This document shows positions 8,470 to 17,423 of a stretch of 64,000 nt of DNA, piece after piece. Under the pieces are notes generated by a model. That model saw only the letters and a list, made by a program, of their open reading frames with translations. It had not been told where the DNA came from and searched no databases. The position numbers were made by a program, and so were the translations under genes. The DNA is from Micromonospora humi. GTDB lineage: Bacteria; Actinomycetota; Actinomycetes; Mycobacteriales; Micromonosporaceae. How positions within the stretch are numbered: the stretch's first letter is position 1; every line of letters starts with the position of its first letter. Location of the stretch: positions 96,373 through 160,372 of the forward strand of contig NZ_FMDM01000016.1 of assembly GCF_900090105.1 (NCBI RefSeq), given 5' to 3'.

Positions 8470-9249
8470 TCAGGCCCAAGAGGTCCGTCCGGCGGCGTGA
8501 CTGACCTGGACGGTGTGCGTGACGCAGCCGCCGTCGGCCACCCGGTGCAGCAGGAACGCGGTCGGTTCGGCGACCCAGCCGATCTCGTCCTCGTCGCTCA
8601 TGGTCAGGCTCGCCTGCACCCAGGTGCTCGGTGCGGTGGTCAGGACCGTACCGGCGAACGCGCTGGTCACCGGCCGGTGCAGGTGGCCCGCGGCGACGCG
8701 TACGACATGGGGGTGCCGCCCGAGCACGGCGGCGAGCGCGTCGGCGTCGGCGAGCCGGATGGCGTCGGCGGCCGGGACGCCGACCGCGACCGGCGGATGG
8801 TGCAGGCACACCACGGCGGGCGCCTCCGGCCGGCCGGCGAGCACCCCGTCGAGCCAGTCGAGCTGCTCGTCACCGAGCCGCCCGCCGGAGCCGCCCGGGG
8901 CTAGCGAGTCGAGCACCACGAGCGTGGCGTCCGGGTGGTCGACGTGGTAGTGCGCGGAGAACCCGCCGGCCAGGTGGGGGGTGCCGCCGAACGTGTCGAG
9001 CAGCGACTCGCGGTCGTCGTGGTTGCCGGTGGCCAGGTGGACCGGCAGCGGGACCCGACCGACGATCTCGCGGAGGGCGAGGTATTCGTCCGGCCGACCG
9101 TGGCCGGTCAGGTCGCCGGTGATCACCACGCACTCCGGTCGGGGGCGCAGGGCGAGCACCGTGCCCAACGCCCGGTGCAGGCCGGCCGCCGGCTCGGCGG
9201 CGAGGGGACCGGTGGTCACGTGCGGATCACTGAGTTGGGCGATGAGCAT
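8470..9249 (-). CDS. Calcineurin-like phosphodiesterase, CpdA/3',5'-cAMP type
   Basis: The 259-residue soluble protein has all class III phosphodiesterase motifs in order: QLSDPH, ITGDLTGHG, GNHDD, VCLHHPP and AAGHLHRP. CpdA-like enzymes hydrolyse 3',5'-cyclic AMP, but many relatives act on other phosphodiesters. The ATG at 9249 has a strong GAGGAGG site. It is the first gene of a two-gene operon and is transcribed divergently from a GAF-GGDEF diguanylate cyclase. The shared 165-bp promoter region contains the 30-bp motif described separately, so the locus pairs a nucleotide-second-messenger synthase with a putative cyclic-nucleotide hydrolase. Confidence 0.87.
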   Translation of the reverse strand: MLIAQLSDPHVTTGPLAAEPAAGLHRALGTVLALRPRPECVVITGDLTGHGRPDEYLALREIVGRVPLPVHLATGNHDDRESLLDTFGGTPHLAGGFSAHYHVDHPDATLVVLDSLAPGGSGGRLGDEQLDWLDGVLAGRPEAPAVVCLHHPPVAVGVPAADAIRLADADALAAVLGRHPHVVRVAAGHLHRPVTSAFAGTVLTTAPSTWVQASLTMSDEDEIGWVAEPTAFLLHRVADGGCVTHTVQVSHAAGRTSWA

Positions 9250-9320
9250 CGGCGCCTCCTCGGGCCCGGGATCTCCACGCTATCGCCGCAGGCGTGGGCC
9301 GCGCAGCCCACAAGCGGCGC

Positions 9321-9350
9321 CCACAGCCTGTGGATAGCACATGTGTACGA
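9321..9350 (-). promoter_or_regulatory. 30-bp repeated promoter motif, copy 1 (LexA-box-like plus inverted CCACA)
   Basis: Read on the minus strand, this sequence matches the copy at 41608-41637 in 29 of 30 positions. It begins TCGTACACATGTGCTA, which fits the actinobacterial LexA box TCGAAC-N4-GTTCGA at 9 of 12 fixed positions. It continues into an inverted repeat CCACA-GGC-TGTGG. It lies 71 bp upstream of the phosphodiesterase start and 64 bp upstream of the cyclase start. Confidence 0.6.
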
Positions 9351-9414
9351 AGGTCGACGGCACCCGCGATGAGTACATTTGATCGCGGCCCCACCCCCTC
9401 CCAACAGGAACGAC

Positions 9415-10866
9415 GTGGATCACGAGCGAGTCCTCCGCGACGTCACGGTGCGCCTTCCCACGGCGTCGACCGTGCCGGAGGCGTGCCAGTGGACCGTCGC
9501 CGCGCTCGCCCGGCACACCCCGGCGACCGCCACCGTCCTGCTCCGCGTCCACGACCGCCTCCGGTGCGTCGCGGCCACCGGCGCCTGGCAGGTCTTCTCG
9601 CACGTGCCGGCCACCACCGACGCGCCGACCCGGCACCGGCCCGAGCCCTCGGTGGTGCGCCGGGTCTACACCTCCGGCGAGACCGCCGCCGTGTCCGACG
9701 TCGCCGTCGACCCCGACTACCTGCCGGTCCGACCGGACGTCACCGCCGAGCTCTGCGTGCCGGTACGCGACCCGGCCGGCCGGCCGATCGGCGTGCTCGA
9801 CCTGCAGTGGAGCGAGCCGGTGACGCTCGCGCCGTGGCGGGAGACCGCCGAACGGCTGGCCGACCGGCTCGGCGCCCGGATCGCGGCGCTCGGCGGCCCG
9901 CCGGCCGAGAGCCGCAGCGAGAAGCTGCTCCGGCACGCCGCCGCGTTCACCGCCGCGCCGACGGACTGGGACCTGATGACCGCCGCGATCACCGCGGCCC
10001 GGGACGTGTCCGCGCTCTCCGCCGCCGTGCTGGTGCTCACCGGCCGGCGTGGACCCCGGCTGGGTGCGGCCACCGACATCCCGGGCGAGTTGGAGGCCCG
10101 GATCCGGGCCGAGCTGACCGGGTCCGGCCCGGCCGCGCTCGACCGGATGATCGACCGGGCCCACCGGTACGGCTCGGCGTACACGCTGGGCGAGGCGGGG
10201 CACCCGCCGACCGGCGAGTACCTGCCGCTGACCCGGGCCGGCGCGCGCACGCTGGTGGCGGTGCCGGTCGGCGCACCGACCGCCGGCGGCGTGCTGCTGG
10301 TGGCCGACGAGCGGTCGCTCCGGCCGGACCCGACCACGGTCAACCTGATCGAGTTGCTGGCCGGGCAGGCGTGGACCTGCCTCGACCGGCTGCGCACCCT
10401 GGCGCGGCTGCGCGAGCAGGCCAGTTCGGACCCGCTCACCGGGCTGCGGCACACCGGGCCGTTCGGGCAGCGGATCGCCAGCGCCACGCCGGGGCGTACC
10501 GCGCTGCTGGCGATCGACGTCGACGGGTTCAAGGACGTCAACGACACCTACGGCCACCAGGCCGGCGACCGGCTGCTGGTGGGGCTGGCCCGGGCGCTGG
10601 AGGGTGCGTTGCGCCAGGGCGACGAGCTCTACCGGACCGGCGGCGACGAGTTCGTCGCGGTGATCGAGGTGAGCCACCCGCAGGAGGCGGTCGGGATCGC
10701 CGAGCGGCTCACCGAGGCGGCGCGCCGCACCGGCCGGACGATCAGTGTCGGCATCGCACTGCCCCGCCCCGGCGAGACCCCCGACCGCACCCTGCACCGC
10801 GCCGACCAGGCCCTCTACGCGGTCAAGCGCCAGGGCCGAGACGGCGTCCACCTCTCCGCCGCCTGA
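9415..10866 (+). CDS. GAF domain-containing diguanylate cyclase (GGDEF)
   Basis: The 483-residue soluble protein has an N-terminal GAF-like sensor region (about residues 15-165), a second, less clear GAF-like segment (about 180-330), and a GGDEF domain in the last 165 residues. The active-site GGDEF is intact (RTGGDEFVAVIEV). An RQGD sequence lies five residues before it, matching the RxxD inhibitory site for product feedback. It should make cyclic di-GMP in the cytoplasm in response to a ligand of the GAF domain. I chose the GTG at 9415, which has an AGGAA site 4 bp upstream, over a TTG 36 bp earlier. No EAL domain is present. Confidence 0.9.
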   Translation: MDHERVLRDVTVRLPTASTVPEACQWTVAALARHTPATATVLLRVHDRLRCVAATGAWQVFSHVPATTDAPTRHRPEPSVVRRVYTSGETAAVSDVAVDPDYLPVRPDVTAELCVPVRDPAGRPIGVLDLQWSEPVTLAPWRETAERLADRLGARIAALGGPPAESRSEKLLRHAAAFTAAPTDWDLMTAAITAARDVSALSAAVLVLTGRRGPRLGAATDIPGELEARIRAELTGSGPAALDRMIDRAHRYGSAYTLGEAGHPPTGEYLPLTRAGARTLVAVPVGAPTAGGVLLVADERSLRPDPTTVNLIELLAGQAWTCLDRLRTLARLREQASSDPLTGLRHTGPFGQRIASATPGRTALLAIDVDGFKDVNDTYGHQAGDRLLVGLARALEGALRQGDELYRTGGDEFVAVIEVSHPQEAVGIAERLTEAARRTGRTISVGIALPRPGETPDRTLHRADQALYAVKRQGRDGVHLSAA

Positions 10867-10903
10867 CCCCGCCCCGTCCCGTCCCCGCCCCGCCCCCGCG
10901 CGT

Positions 10904-10972
10904 CGATCTTGCACTTTCGGCCCGGATCACGCGGCAGATGCACCTTTTGTCCGGGCACAACCTGCAAGATCG
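10904..10972. repeat. Large inverted repeat between convergent genes
   Basis: The arms CGATCTTGCA (10904-10913) and TGCAAGATCG (10963-10972) are perfect complements. Inside them a second pair, GCCCGG (10920-10925) and CCGGGC (10951-10956), extends the structure. It lies between the convergent cyclase and asd genes, 7 bp from the asd stop, and probably ends both transcripts. It could also be a dispersed repeat. Confidence 0.6.
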
Positions 10973-10978
10973 CCGAGG

Positions 10979-12037
10979 TCAGGGGGTGAGTTCCTTGGCG
11001 AGGAGTTCGGCGATCTGGGCGGTGTTCAGGGCGGCGCCCTTGCGGAGGTTGTCGCCCGTCACGAAGAGGTCGAGGGCGCGGGGGTCGTCGACGGCGCGGC
11101 GGATCCGGCCCACCCAGGACGGGTCGGTGCCGACCGCGTCGATCGGCATCGGGAACTCCCCGGCCGCCGGGTCGTCGACCAGGATCACGCCCGGCGCGTT
11201 GCGCAGCACCTCGCGGGCGCCCTCGGCGTCCACCTCGGTGGCGAAGACCGCGTGCACGGCGACCGAGTGCCCGGTCACCACCGGCACCCGCACGCACGTG
11301 GCGGAGACCTTCAGGTCGGGCAGCCCGAGGATCTTGCGCGACTCGTTGCGCAGCTTCAGCTCCTCGGAGGACCAGCCGCCGTCGGCCAGCGAACCCGTCC
11401 ACGGCACCACGTTGAGCGCCAGCGGCGCGGGGAACGGGCCCAGCTCGTCGCCGACCGCCTGGCGTACGTCGCCGGCGCGGGAACCGAGCACCCGGTCCCC
11501 GGCGATCTTGCCGAGCTGGAGGTGCAACGCGTCCACCCCGGCCTGCCCCGCCCCGGAGACCGCCTGGTAGGAGGCGAGGACCAGTTCGCGCAGGCCGTAC
11601 TCGCGGTGCAGCGGGGCGACCGCGACGATCATCGCCAAGGTGGTGCAGTTGGCGTTGGCGATGATCCCCTTCGACCGGTTGCGCACCTGGTCGGGGTTGA
11701 TCTCGGGGACCACCAGTGGCACGTCCCGGTCCATCCGGAACGCGCCGGAGTTGTCCACCACCACCGCACCACGGGCCACCGCGACGGGTGCCCACTCGGC
11801 CGAGACGTCGTCGGGCACGTCGAACATCGCCACGTCGACGCCGTCGAAAGCCTCGGGCGTGACGGCCCGGACGGTCAGCTCCTCGCCCCGGCACCGCACC
11901 CGGCGGCCGGCCGAGCGCTCGGAGGCGAGCAGCCGGATCTCGCCCCACACGTTGCGGCGCGAGGAGAGGATCTGGCACATCACGGTGCCGACGGCACCTG
12001 TCGCGCCGACCACGGCGAGGGTGGGCAGCGGCGGCAT
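10979..12037 (-). CDS. asd: Aspartate-semialdehyde dehydrogenase
   Basis: The 352-residue enzyme reduces beta-aspartyl phosphate to aspartate semialdehyde with NADPH, the second step toward lysine, diaminopimelate, threonine and methionine. The N-terminal dinucleotide-binding loop is AVVGATGAVGTVM. The catalytic cysteine lies in NANCTTLAM and the substrate-binding region includes AVSGAGQAG. A conserved histidine appears in VVTGHSVAVH. Length fits the family. The ATG at 12037 lies 5 bp after the stop of the aspartokinase gene, so ask and asd form the classic actinobacterial operon. The 3' end abuts a large inverted repeat. Confidence 0.96.
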   Translation of the reverse strand: MPPLPTLAVVGATGAVGTVMCQILSSRRNVWGEIRLLASERSAGRRVRCRGEELTVRAVTPEAFDGVDVAMFDVPDDVSAEWAPVAVARGAVVVDNSGAFRMDRDVPLVVPEINPDQVRNRSKGIIANANCTTLAMIVAVAPLHREYGLRELVLASYQAVSGAGQAGVDALHLQLGKIAGDRVLGSRAGDVRQAVGDELGPFPAPLALNVVPWTGSLADGGWSSEELKLRNESRKILGLPDLKVSATCVRVPVVTGHSVAVHAVFATEVDAEGAREVLRNAPGVILVDDPAAGEFPMPIDAVGTDPSWVGRIRRAVDDPRALDLFVTGDNLRKGAALNTAQIAELLAKELTP

Positions 12038-12042
12038 CCGCG

Positions 12043-13308
12043 TTACCGCCCGGTGCCGGCGTAGACGACGGCTTCGGTGTCACCACCCAGCTCGAAGGCG
12101 TCGTGGATGGCGCGGACCGCCTTGTCGAGGTCGGTGTCGCGGCAGACCACGGAAACGCGGATCTCGGAAGTGGAGATCATTTCGATGTTCACGCCGGCGG
12201 TGCCGAGCGCGGCGAAGAAGCCGGCGGCGACGCCCGGGTGCGAGCGCATGCCGGCGCCGATCAGGGAGACCTTGCCGACGTGGTCGTCGTAGAGCAGGCC
12301 CTTGAACTTGACCGTCTCCTGGATCTTGCTGAGCGCGGCCATCGCGGTCGGGCCGTCGGCCTTCGGCAGCGTGAACGAGATGTCGGTGCGGCCGGTGCCC
12401 TCGGTCGACACGTTCTGCACGATCATGTCGATGTTGATCTCGGCGCCGGCGACGGTGTCGAAGATCCGCGCGGCGGCACCCGGCTCGTCGGGCACCCCGA
12501 CGATGGTGATCTTCGCCTCGCTGCGGTCGTGGGCGACCCCGGTGATCAGTGCCTGTTCCACAGCAAGGTCCTCCATCGATCCGGTGACCATCGTGCCGGT
12601 GTTGGTCGAGTATGACGAACGGACGTGGATCGGCAACCCCGCGCGCCGGGCGTACTCGACGCTGCGCAGGTGCAGCACCTTCGCGCCGCAGGCGGCCAGC
12701 TCCAACATCTCCTCGTAGGTGATCTGCCTGATGTGCCGGGCGTTCGGCACGATCCGCGGGTCGGCGGTGAAGACGCCGTCCACGTCGGTGTAGATCTCGC
12801 AGACGTCCGCGTGCAGCGCGGCGGCCAACGCCACGGCGGTGGTGTCCGAGCCGCCCCGGCCGAGCGTGGTGACGTCCTTGGTGTCCTGCGAGACACCCTG
12901 GAAGCCGGCGACGATGACCACCGCGCCCTCGTCGAGCGCACCCTTGAGCCGCCCCGGGGTCACGTCGATGATCCGGGCCCGCCCGTGCACCGAGGTGGTG
13001 ATCACGCCGGCCTGCGAACCGGTGAACGAGCGTGCCTCGTACCCCTGGTTGTGGATGGCCATGGCGAGCAGCGCCATCGAGATCCGCTCGCCGGCGGTGA
13101 GCAGCATGTCCAGCTCGCGGCCGGGCGGCAGCGGGCTGACCTGGTTGGCCAGGTCGAGCAGCTCGTCGGTGGTGTCGCCCATGGCGGAGACCACCACGAC
13201 CACGTCGTCGCCCGCCTTGCGGGCCGCCACGATGCGCTCGGCCACCCGCTTGATCCGCTCGGCGTTGGCGACGGAGGACCCGCCGTACTTCTGCACCACG
13301 AGTGCCAC
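12043..13308 (-). CDS. lysC: Aspartate kinase
   Basis: The 421-residue enzyme phosphorylates aspartate, the first committed and feedback-regulated step of the aspartate family. The kinase domain starts VVQKYGGSSV and contains GRGGSDTTAVALAA and YTDVDGVFTADPR. Two ACT domains follow (about residues 265-345 and 350-415) and would bind lysine and/or threonine. Actinobacterial ask genes often also yield a separate small subunit from an internal in-frame start. A Met at 12576 (MEDLAVEQ) just before the ACT domains is a candidate, but no convincing ribosome site decides it. The main start is GTG at 13308; it is followed by asd. Confidence 0.96.
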   Translation of the reverse strand: MALVVQKYGGSSVANAERIKRVAERIVAARKAGDDVVVVVSAMGDTTDELLDLANQVSPLPPGRELDMLLTAGERISMALLAMAIHNQGYEARSFTGSQAGVITTSVHGRARIIDVTPGRLKGALDEGAVVIVAGFQGVSQDTKDVTTLGRGGSDTTAVALAAALHADVCEIYTDVDGVFTADPRIVPNARHIRQITYEEMLELAACGAKVLHLRSVEYARRAGLPIHVRSSYSTNTGTMVTGSMEDLAVEQALITGVAHDRSEAKITIVGVPDEPGAAARIFDTVAGAEINIDMIVQNVSTEGTGRTDISFTLPKADGPTAMAALSKIQETVKFKGLLYDDHVGKVSLIGAGMRSHPGVAAGFFAALGTAGVNIEMISTSEIRVSVVCRDTDLDKAVRAIHDAFELGGDTEAVVYAGTGR

Positions 13309-13513
13309 GACGGTGCGCTCCCCTCCCAGTGACGGCCCTGAGCGTGCCGACGCCGCCGGGTTTCTCGGTCCGGCGGCGCGTGTCAGACCTCCTCAGGGTA
13401 TCGGGCGGGCCGCGCGGCCGGAGCGGGTGATCCCACCATCCGGCCCGGGACGCCAACCGGTACAGCCGTACGGTGGGCTGACCCGGACCGCCACGACGTC
13501 GCAGAATGACCCG

Positions 13514-14263
13514 GTGCACGCTCATCGACGCGCGGCCCGGCGGCTGACCGGCGTACTCGCGCTCACCCTGCCGGCGCTGCTCGCCGCCTGCGTCGCCGAC
13601 CGCCCGCGGACGGCGCCGGCCGACGGCGCCGATCCGGTGCCGGTGCAGGTCGACGCCGCCCGCGACGAACTGGCCGGGCTGGCCGCCGCCGCGCAGGACC
13701 GACACCTCGTCGCCACCTACGCCTGGGCGCCGCCCGGCGGGCCGTCCCGCACCGTCACCTGGACCAGCGCGAACGACGACAGCTGGCGGGTCGACGTGCC
13801 CGGGTGGGGGCAGGGCGGCACGGTGGACGTGTCCCTCGCCGGCACCTCGGACGGGCTGTTCCAGTGCGCCCTGCCGTCCACCGGCCGGACCCGCCCGGCC
13901 GGCTGCGTGCGACTCGGCGACGCCGACGACGCGGTGCCCCGCCGGTTGGACCCGCGGGTGCAGCACCCGTTCACCGACTGGCTGGAGGTGCTCACCGACC
14001 GGCGGGCGCCGCTCGCGGTCTCCCCCGCCCCGACGCCGCCCGGCGTCACCGGCCGGTGCTACGCGGTCGACTCCACCGCGGCCTCGATGAACGCGCCGCT
14101 GGACGTGGGCGTCTACTGCTTCGGCGAGGACGGCACCCCGCTGGCGGTCCGCGCCACCCTGGGCAGCCTCACCCTGACCGGCAGGCCCGGCCCGGCGCCG
14201 GGGACGGTGGAGCTGGCCGGCGCGGTGACCGAGGGCGAGCCGGTCGACCGCGAGGCGCCTTAG
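13514..14263 (+). CDS. Putative lipoprotein, unknown function
   Basis: The 249-residue protein has a lipoprotein signal: basic start (VHAHRRAARR), hydrophobic stretch and lipobox LLAAC, giving a mature lipid-anchored Cys at about residue 26. The mature part is soluble and contains two or three further cysteines (FQCALP, GCVRLG, GRCYAV, VYCFG) that may form disulfides outside the cell. I recognise no family. The GTG at 13514 is selected because it begins directly at the basic signal region; upstream sequence reads into the ask promoter. It is divergent from ask-asd. Confidence 0.72.
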   Translation: MHAHRRAARRLTGVLALTLPALLAACVADRPRTAPADGADPVPVQVDAARDELAGLAAAAQDRHLVATYAWAPPGGPSRTVTWTSANDDSWRVDVPGWGQGGTVDVSLAGTSDGLFQCALPSTGRTRPAGCVRLGDADDAVPRRLDPRVQHPFTDWLEVLTDRRAPLAVSPAPTPPGVTGRCYAVDSTAASMNAPLDVGVYCFGEDGTPLAVRATLGSLTLTGRPGPAPGTVELAGAVTEGEPVDREAP

Positions 14264-14346
14264 CATTTTGTCCGTTACGGGTGTTCTTGGCCACATCGAG
14301 CCGACCCGCCTGGTACGGCAAAACGGACAACCGGGACGCTGGGTCC

Positions 14347-14877
14347 ATGACCGACCTGACCCCGCTGCTCGCCTTCCGGTGGAGCCCTCGCGCGTTCGAC
14401 CCCGACGCGGAGCTGACCGCCGACGAGGTGGCCGCCCTGCTGGAGGCGGCCCGGTGGGCCCCCTCGGCCGGCAACGCCCAGCCGTGGCGGTTCGCGCTCG
14501 GGCACCGGCAGGACGAGACGTGGAAACGGATCCTGGTCGGCCTCACCGACGCCGACCAGGGTTGGGCCCGACACGCCGCCGCCCTGCTGCTCGCCGCGCA
14601 CGCCGGTGGCGAGCCGGAACGGACCGCGTACGACCTGGGCCAGGCGGTCGCCCACCTCACCGTGCAGGCCACCGCGCTCGGCCTGCACGTACGCCAGCTC
14701 ACCCGCCTCGACCGCGCCCGCCTCACCACCGAACTGGACCTGCCCGACGACATCCGGCCGCTGGCGGTGGTCGCGATCGGCCGCCTCGGCGACCCGGCCG
14801 CCCTGCCGCTCGACCTGTACGAGCGGGAGACCGCGCTCCGCCGCCGCCGACCCGTCGGCGCCCTGCTCCTGCGCTGA
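14347..14877 (+). CDS. Nitroreductase family protein
   Basis: The 176-residue protein has the compact FMN-binding nitroreductase fold. The N-terminal FMN phosphate-binding arginines lie in FRWSPRAFDP, and the family signature ARWAPSAGNAQPWRF follows at about residue 36. A C-terminal segment LAVVAIGRLGD closes the dimer site. Such enzymes reduce nitro-aromatics, quinones or other electron acceptors with NAD(P)H, and the physiological substrate is unknown. The ATG at 14347 is preceded by a GGACG-like site. It is a single gene, convergent with the ArsR-type regulator. Confidence 0.85.
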   Translation: MTDLTPLLAFRWSPRAFDPDAELTADEVAALLEAARWAPSAGNAQPWRFALGHRQDETWKRILVGLTDADQGWARHAAALLLAAHAGGEPERTAYDLGQAVAHLTVQATALGLHVRQLTRLDRARLTTELDLPDDIRPLAVVAIGRLGDPAALPLDLYERETALRRRRPVGALLLR

Positions 14878-14906
14878 GGCGTCACCGGTCCGCGTGCCCG
14901 GACGCG

Positions 14907-14958
14907 CGACCCCGCCGGACCGCGTCGCCGCACCCGACCCCGCCGATCCGCGTCGCCG
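14907..14958. repeat. Short tandem repeat, two 24-bp copies
   Basis: Copies at 14907-14930 and 14935-14958 differ at two positions. They lie in the gap between convergent genes. Confidence 0.5.
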
Positions 14959-14988
14959 GATGCGGCGCAGCGGGTCGGCGGTGCGGCG

Positions 14989-15981
14989 TCAGGCGCCGCG
15001 CGCCGCCCGGAGCAGGGCGGCGCCGACGTCGGTGTTGCGGTAGAGCACGTGCCGCCCGGCCCGGGACCGCGCGATCAGCCCCGCCGCGTGCAGCGCGGTG
15101 AGGTGCTGGGAGACGTTGCCGGCCGACATCCCGGTGAGGCGCGCCAGGTCGGTCGTGGTCACGGCCGTTTCGAGCAGGTGCAGCAGCGCGGCCCGACCGG
15201 CGCCGACCACCCGGGCCAGCGGATCACCCGGTGGTGCCGGGGCCCGCTCCCAGAGCCTCCCCACCGCCCGGACCGGGTACGCCCCGGCGGGCAGCGAGTC
15301 CTCCAGCAGGTTCCACAGCACCCGCCGGTCGGTGAACACGCCCGGGTTCAACGCCAGCCCTCGACCGCGCAGGTCGAAGTCGCGCTCGAACGGGTCGTCG
15401 CTGACCACCCGGTCGCCGAGCCAGCGCAGGCTCGGATGGAGCTGCTCGAACAGCCGGCCCGCGCCGCCCTCGGCCAGCTGGGCCGCCCGGTGGGCCACGT
15501 CGGCGTCGAGCAGCGCCTGCATGCGGGGCCAGTCCGGGCCGATCGCCTCGTCGTGCCAGATCCGCACGGCGTCCACGAGCCGCGGTAGCAGTCCGCGCGG
15601 ATCGGCCAGCAATGCCGACCCGAACGGGCTCAGCGGCCGGCTCGGGAGCGTCGCCAACAGGTCCTGGACCACCACGTCCGGCGGGGTCGCCGCGATCTGG
15701 TCGAGCTGCTCGGCCATCCCCGCGCCCGGTCGGGCCGCCGGGGTGAGGAAATCCGGCAGCCAGCGGCGCGGGAGGGTCAGCTCCACCAGCGGGCGGACCC
15801 GGACGGCCACCTCCGGCCGGCGCAGCGTCGCACGGGCCCGGTCGATCCACGACAGGTGCACGGCGTAGCGGACCGGATCGGACAGCGCCCACATGCTCAT
15901 CACCGTCTCGTTGGCCGGCGACACGGCGAACCGCACGCCCGCCACGTCGGCCAGGGTGAAGCGCAACTCGGACACACGCAC
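14989..15981 (-). CDS. ArsR-family transcriptional regulator with N-terminal DUF5937-type domain
   Basis: The 330-residue protein has a long N-terminal domain of the DUF5937 type (begins SELRFTLADVAGVRFAVSP) and a C-terminal winged helix-turn-helix of ArsR type (about residues 245-325). The recognition-helix region is LTGMSAGNVSQHLTALHAAGL, followed by the wing GRHVLYR. No metal-site cysteines are visible, so it probably senses an organic ligand through the large N-terminal domain. The GTG at 15981 is used; a second GTG six bases in is possible. It is divergent from an MFS exporter, with a 72-bp shared promoter, so it most likely represses that exporter and itself. Confidence 0.83.
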   Translation of the reverse strand: MRVSELRFTLADVAGVRFAVSPANETVMSMWALSDPVRYAVHLSWIDRARATLRRPEVAVRVRPLVELTLPRRWLPDFLTPAARPGAGMAEQLDQIAATPPDVVVQDLLATLPSRPLSPFGSALLADPRGLLPRLVDAVRIWHDEAIGPDWPRMQALLDADVAHRAAQLAEGGAGRLFEQLHPSLRWLGDRVVSDDPFERDFDLRGRGLALNPGVFTDRRVLWNLLEDSLPAGAYPVRAVGRLWERAPAPPGDPLARVVGAGRAALLHLLETAVTTTDLARLTGMSAGNVSQHLTALHAAGLIARSRAGRHVLYRNTDVGAALLRAARGA

Positions 15982-16053
15982 CCCCGAACGCCGGATTCGG
16001 CCCAGACTAAAACGCTCGACGGGAGCGCGGGGGGCACGGTTGGCTCACCGGTC

Positions 16054-17328
16054 ATGGGGGCCAGAGAGAACATCCGCACCGCCGTCCGCCACGTCGTACC
16101 GCCGGCCGGGCTGACCCGCGCCCTGGCCGTGCAGGCCATGGTGTTCGCCGTCGGCCACGGGCTGTTCCAGGCCGGCAGCGCGGTCTTCTTCACCCGCGCG
16201 CTGGGGCTGAGCCCGGCCCAGGTGGGGCTCGGCCTCTCGCTGGCCGCCGGGGCATTGCTGCTCGGCACCGTCCCGCTGGGCGGCCTCACCGACCGGCACG
16301 GCCCGCAACGGGTGTGGATCGCCTGCCTGCTGCTCGACGCGGCGCTGTTCGCGACCTACCCGCTCGTCACCGGCTTCGCCGGCTTCCTCGCCGTGGTGCT
16401 CGCGCTGGCCGTCACCGGCGCGGCGACCGGGGTCGCCCGCCAGGTCTACTCGATCAACGTGTTGCGCCCGGAGGAACGGGTCACCGCGATGGCCTACCAG
16501 CGCTCCTCGCTCAACGTCGGCTTCGGGCTGGGCGCGCTGATCAGCGGCCTGGTGCTGGCCGTCGACACGATCTGGGCGTACCGGGGCATGGTCTTCTTCA
16601 TCGCGGCGGTATACCTGGTGACCGCCGGCTTCGTGCGGCGGCTGCCCCGGCTGCCGCAGGTGACCCGGCCGACCGAGCCGATGAGCCGGCTCGCGGTGCT
16701 GCGGGACCGCCCGTTCATGGCCGTCTCGCTGCTGTCCGGGCTGCTCAGCGCGCACCAGACGCTCTACCTCACGGTGATGCCGCTGTGGATCCTCACCCAC
16801 ACCGACGCGCCGAAGACGATCATCGCCGCGCTGGTGCTGCTCAACACGGTGCTGATCGTGCTGCTCCAGGTCCGGGCCAGCCGGGGCGCGGACACCGCGC
16901 CGGGCGCGGCCCGGGCGTCCCGCCGGGGCGCACTGCTGATCTCCCTGTTCTGCGTGGTCCTGCCGATCTCCGGGCAGACCCGGGGGCTGCTCACCGTCGG
17001 GGCGCTGGTGGTCGCCGCGACGCTGCTCATCCTGGCGGAGCTGATCGAGTCGGCGGGCACCTGGGGGCTCACCGCCACGCTTCCGCCCGCCGCCCAACGC
17101 GGCGCGTACGTGGGCGCGTTCGGGCTCGGCTCACAACTCCAGTTCCTGATCGCGCCGGCGGGGCTGACCGCGCTCGGGGTGAGCACCGGCGGCTGGGGCT
17201 GGTACCCGGCGGCGGGGATCTTCGTGCTGGTCGGGCTGGCGATCGTGCCGGCGGTGGCCCGGGCCGAGCGGACGCCCCGGCTGGGCGAGGCGCCCGAGGC
17301 CACCCGCACGGTGACTCCGGTCCCATAG
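16054..17328 (+). CDS. MFS transporter
   Basis: The 424-residue protein has about twelve membrane segments. The TM2-TM3 signature is GGLTDRHGPQRVWIA, and TM4-TM5 has TGVARQVYSINVLRPEERV. It is probably a proton-driven exporter of a small molecule. The gene is divergent from an ArsR/DUF5937 regulator, an arrangement typical of ligand-induced efflux systems. The ATG at 16054 is the first Met after the intergenic gap; earlier in-frame starts would lie inside the regulator gene. It is followed 50 bp later by the leuA leader transcript. Confidence 0.87.
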   Translation: MGARENIRTAVRHVVPPAGLTRALAVQAMVFAVGHGLFQAGSAVFFTRALGLSPAQVGLGLSLAAGALLLGTVPLGGLTDRHGPQRVWIACLLLDAALFATYPLVTGFAGFLAVVLALAVTGAATGVARQVYSINVLRPEERVTAMAYQRSSLNVGFGLGALISGLVLAVDTIWAYRGMVFFIAAVYLVTAGFVRRLPRLPQVTRPTEPMSRLAVLRDRPFMAVSLLSGLLSAHQTLYLTVMPLWILTHTDAPKTIIAALVLLNTVLIVLLQVRASRGADTAPGAARASRRGALLISLFCVVLPISGQTRGLLTVGALVVAATLLILAELIESAGTWGLTATLPPAAQRGAYVGAFGLGSQLQFLIAPAGLTALGVSTGGWGWYPAAGIFVLVGLAIVPAVARAERTPRLGEAPEATRTVTPVP

Positions 17329-17378
17329 TCCGGACCGGCCTTCCCACCACCCGTCCCACCACGTAGGGTGACTCTGTC

Positions 17379-17423
17379 ATGTGGCAGGCGTCTCTTCTCC
17401 TTGGCTGCCGCGACGAGGCCTGA
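17379..17423 (+). CDS. leuA leader peptide (MWQASLLLGCRDEA)
   Basis: This 14-codon frame upstream of leuA contains three consecutive Leu codons, CTT-CTC-CTT. These are unusual in a genome where CTG/CTC dominate, which is the hallmark of a leucine-sensing attenuator. A TAGGGT -10-like hexamer (17364-17369) lies about ten bases upstream, so the peptide is probably translated from a nearly leaderless end. The stop codon falls inside the first of two complementary hairpin arms. When leucyl-tRNA is scarce, ribosomes should stall at the Leu codons and alter folding of the downstream RNA. Leader-peptide control of leuA is known or predicted in actinobacteria; this example is read directly from sequence. 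Confidence 0.75.
   Translation: MWQASLLLGCRDEA

Noticed and set aside
5730..8504. A 924-codon plus-strand open frame antisense to the 5'-nucleotidase and its neighbour
   Set aside because: It reads like reverse-frame sequence of high-GC genes (Arg/Gly/Ala/Pro/His-rich, no domain), and the opposite strand has two clear enzymes with full motifs.
9294..11570. Long plus-strand frame overlapping the diguanylate cyclase and asd
   Set aside because: Composition is typical of a GC-driven shadow frame, while both true genes have intact active sites.
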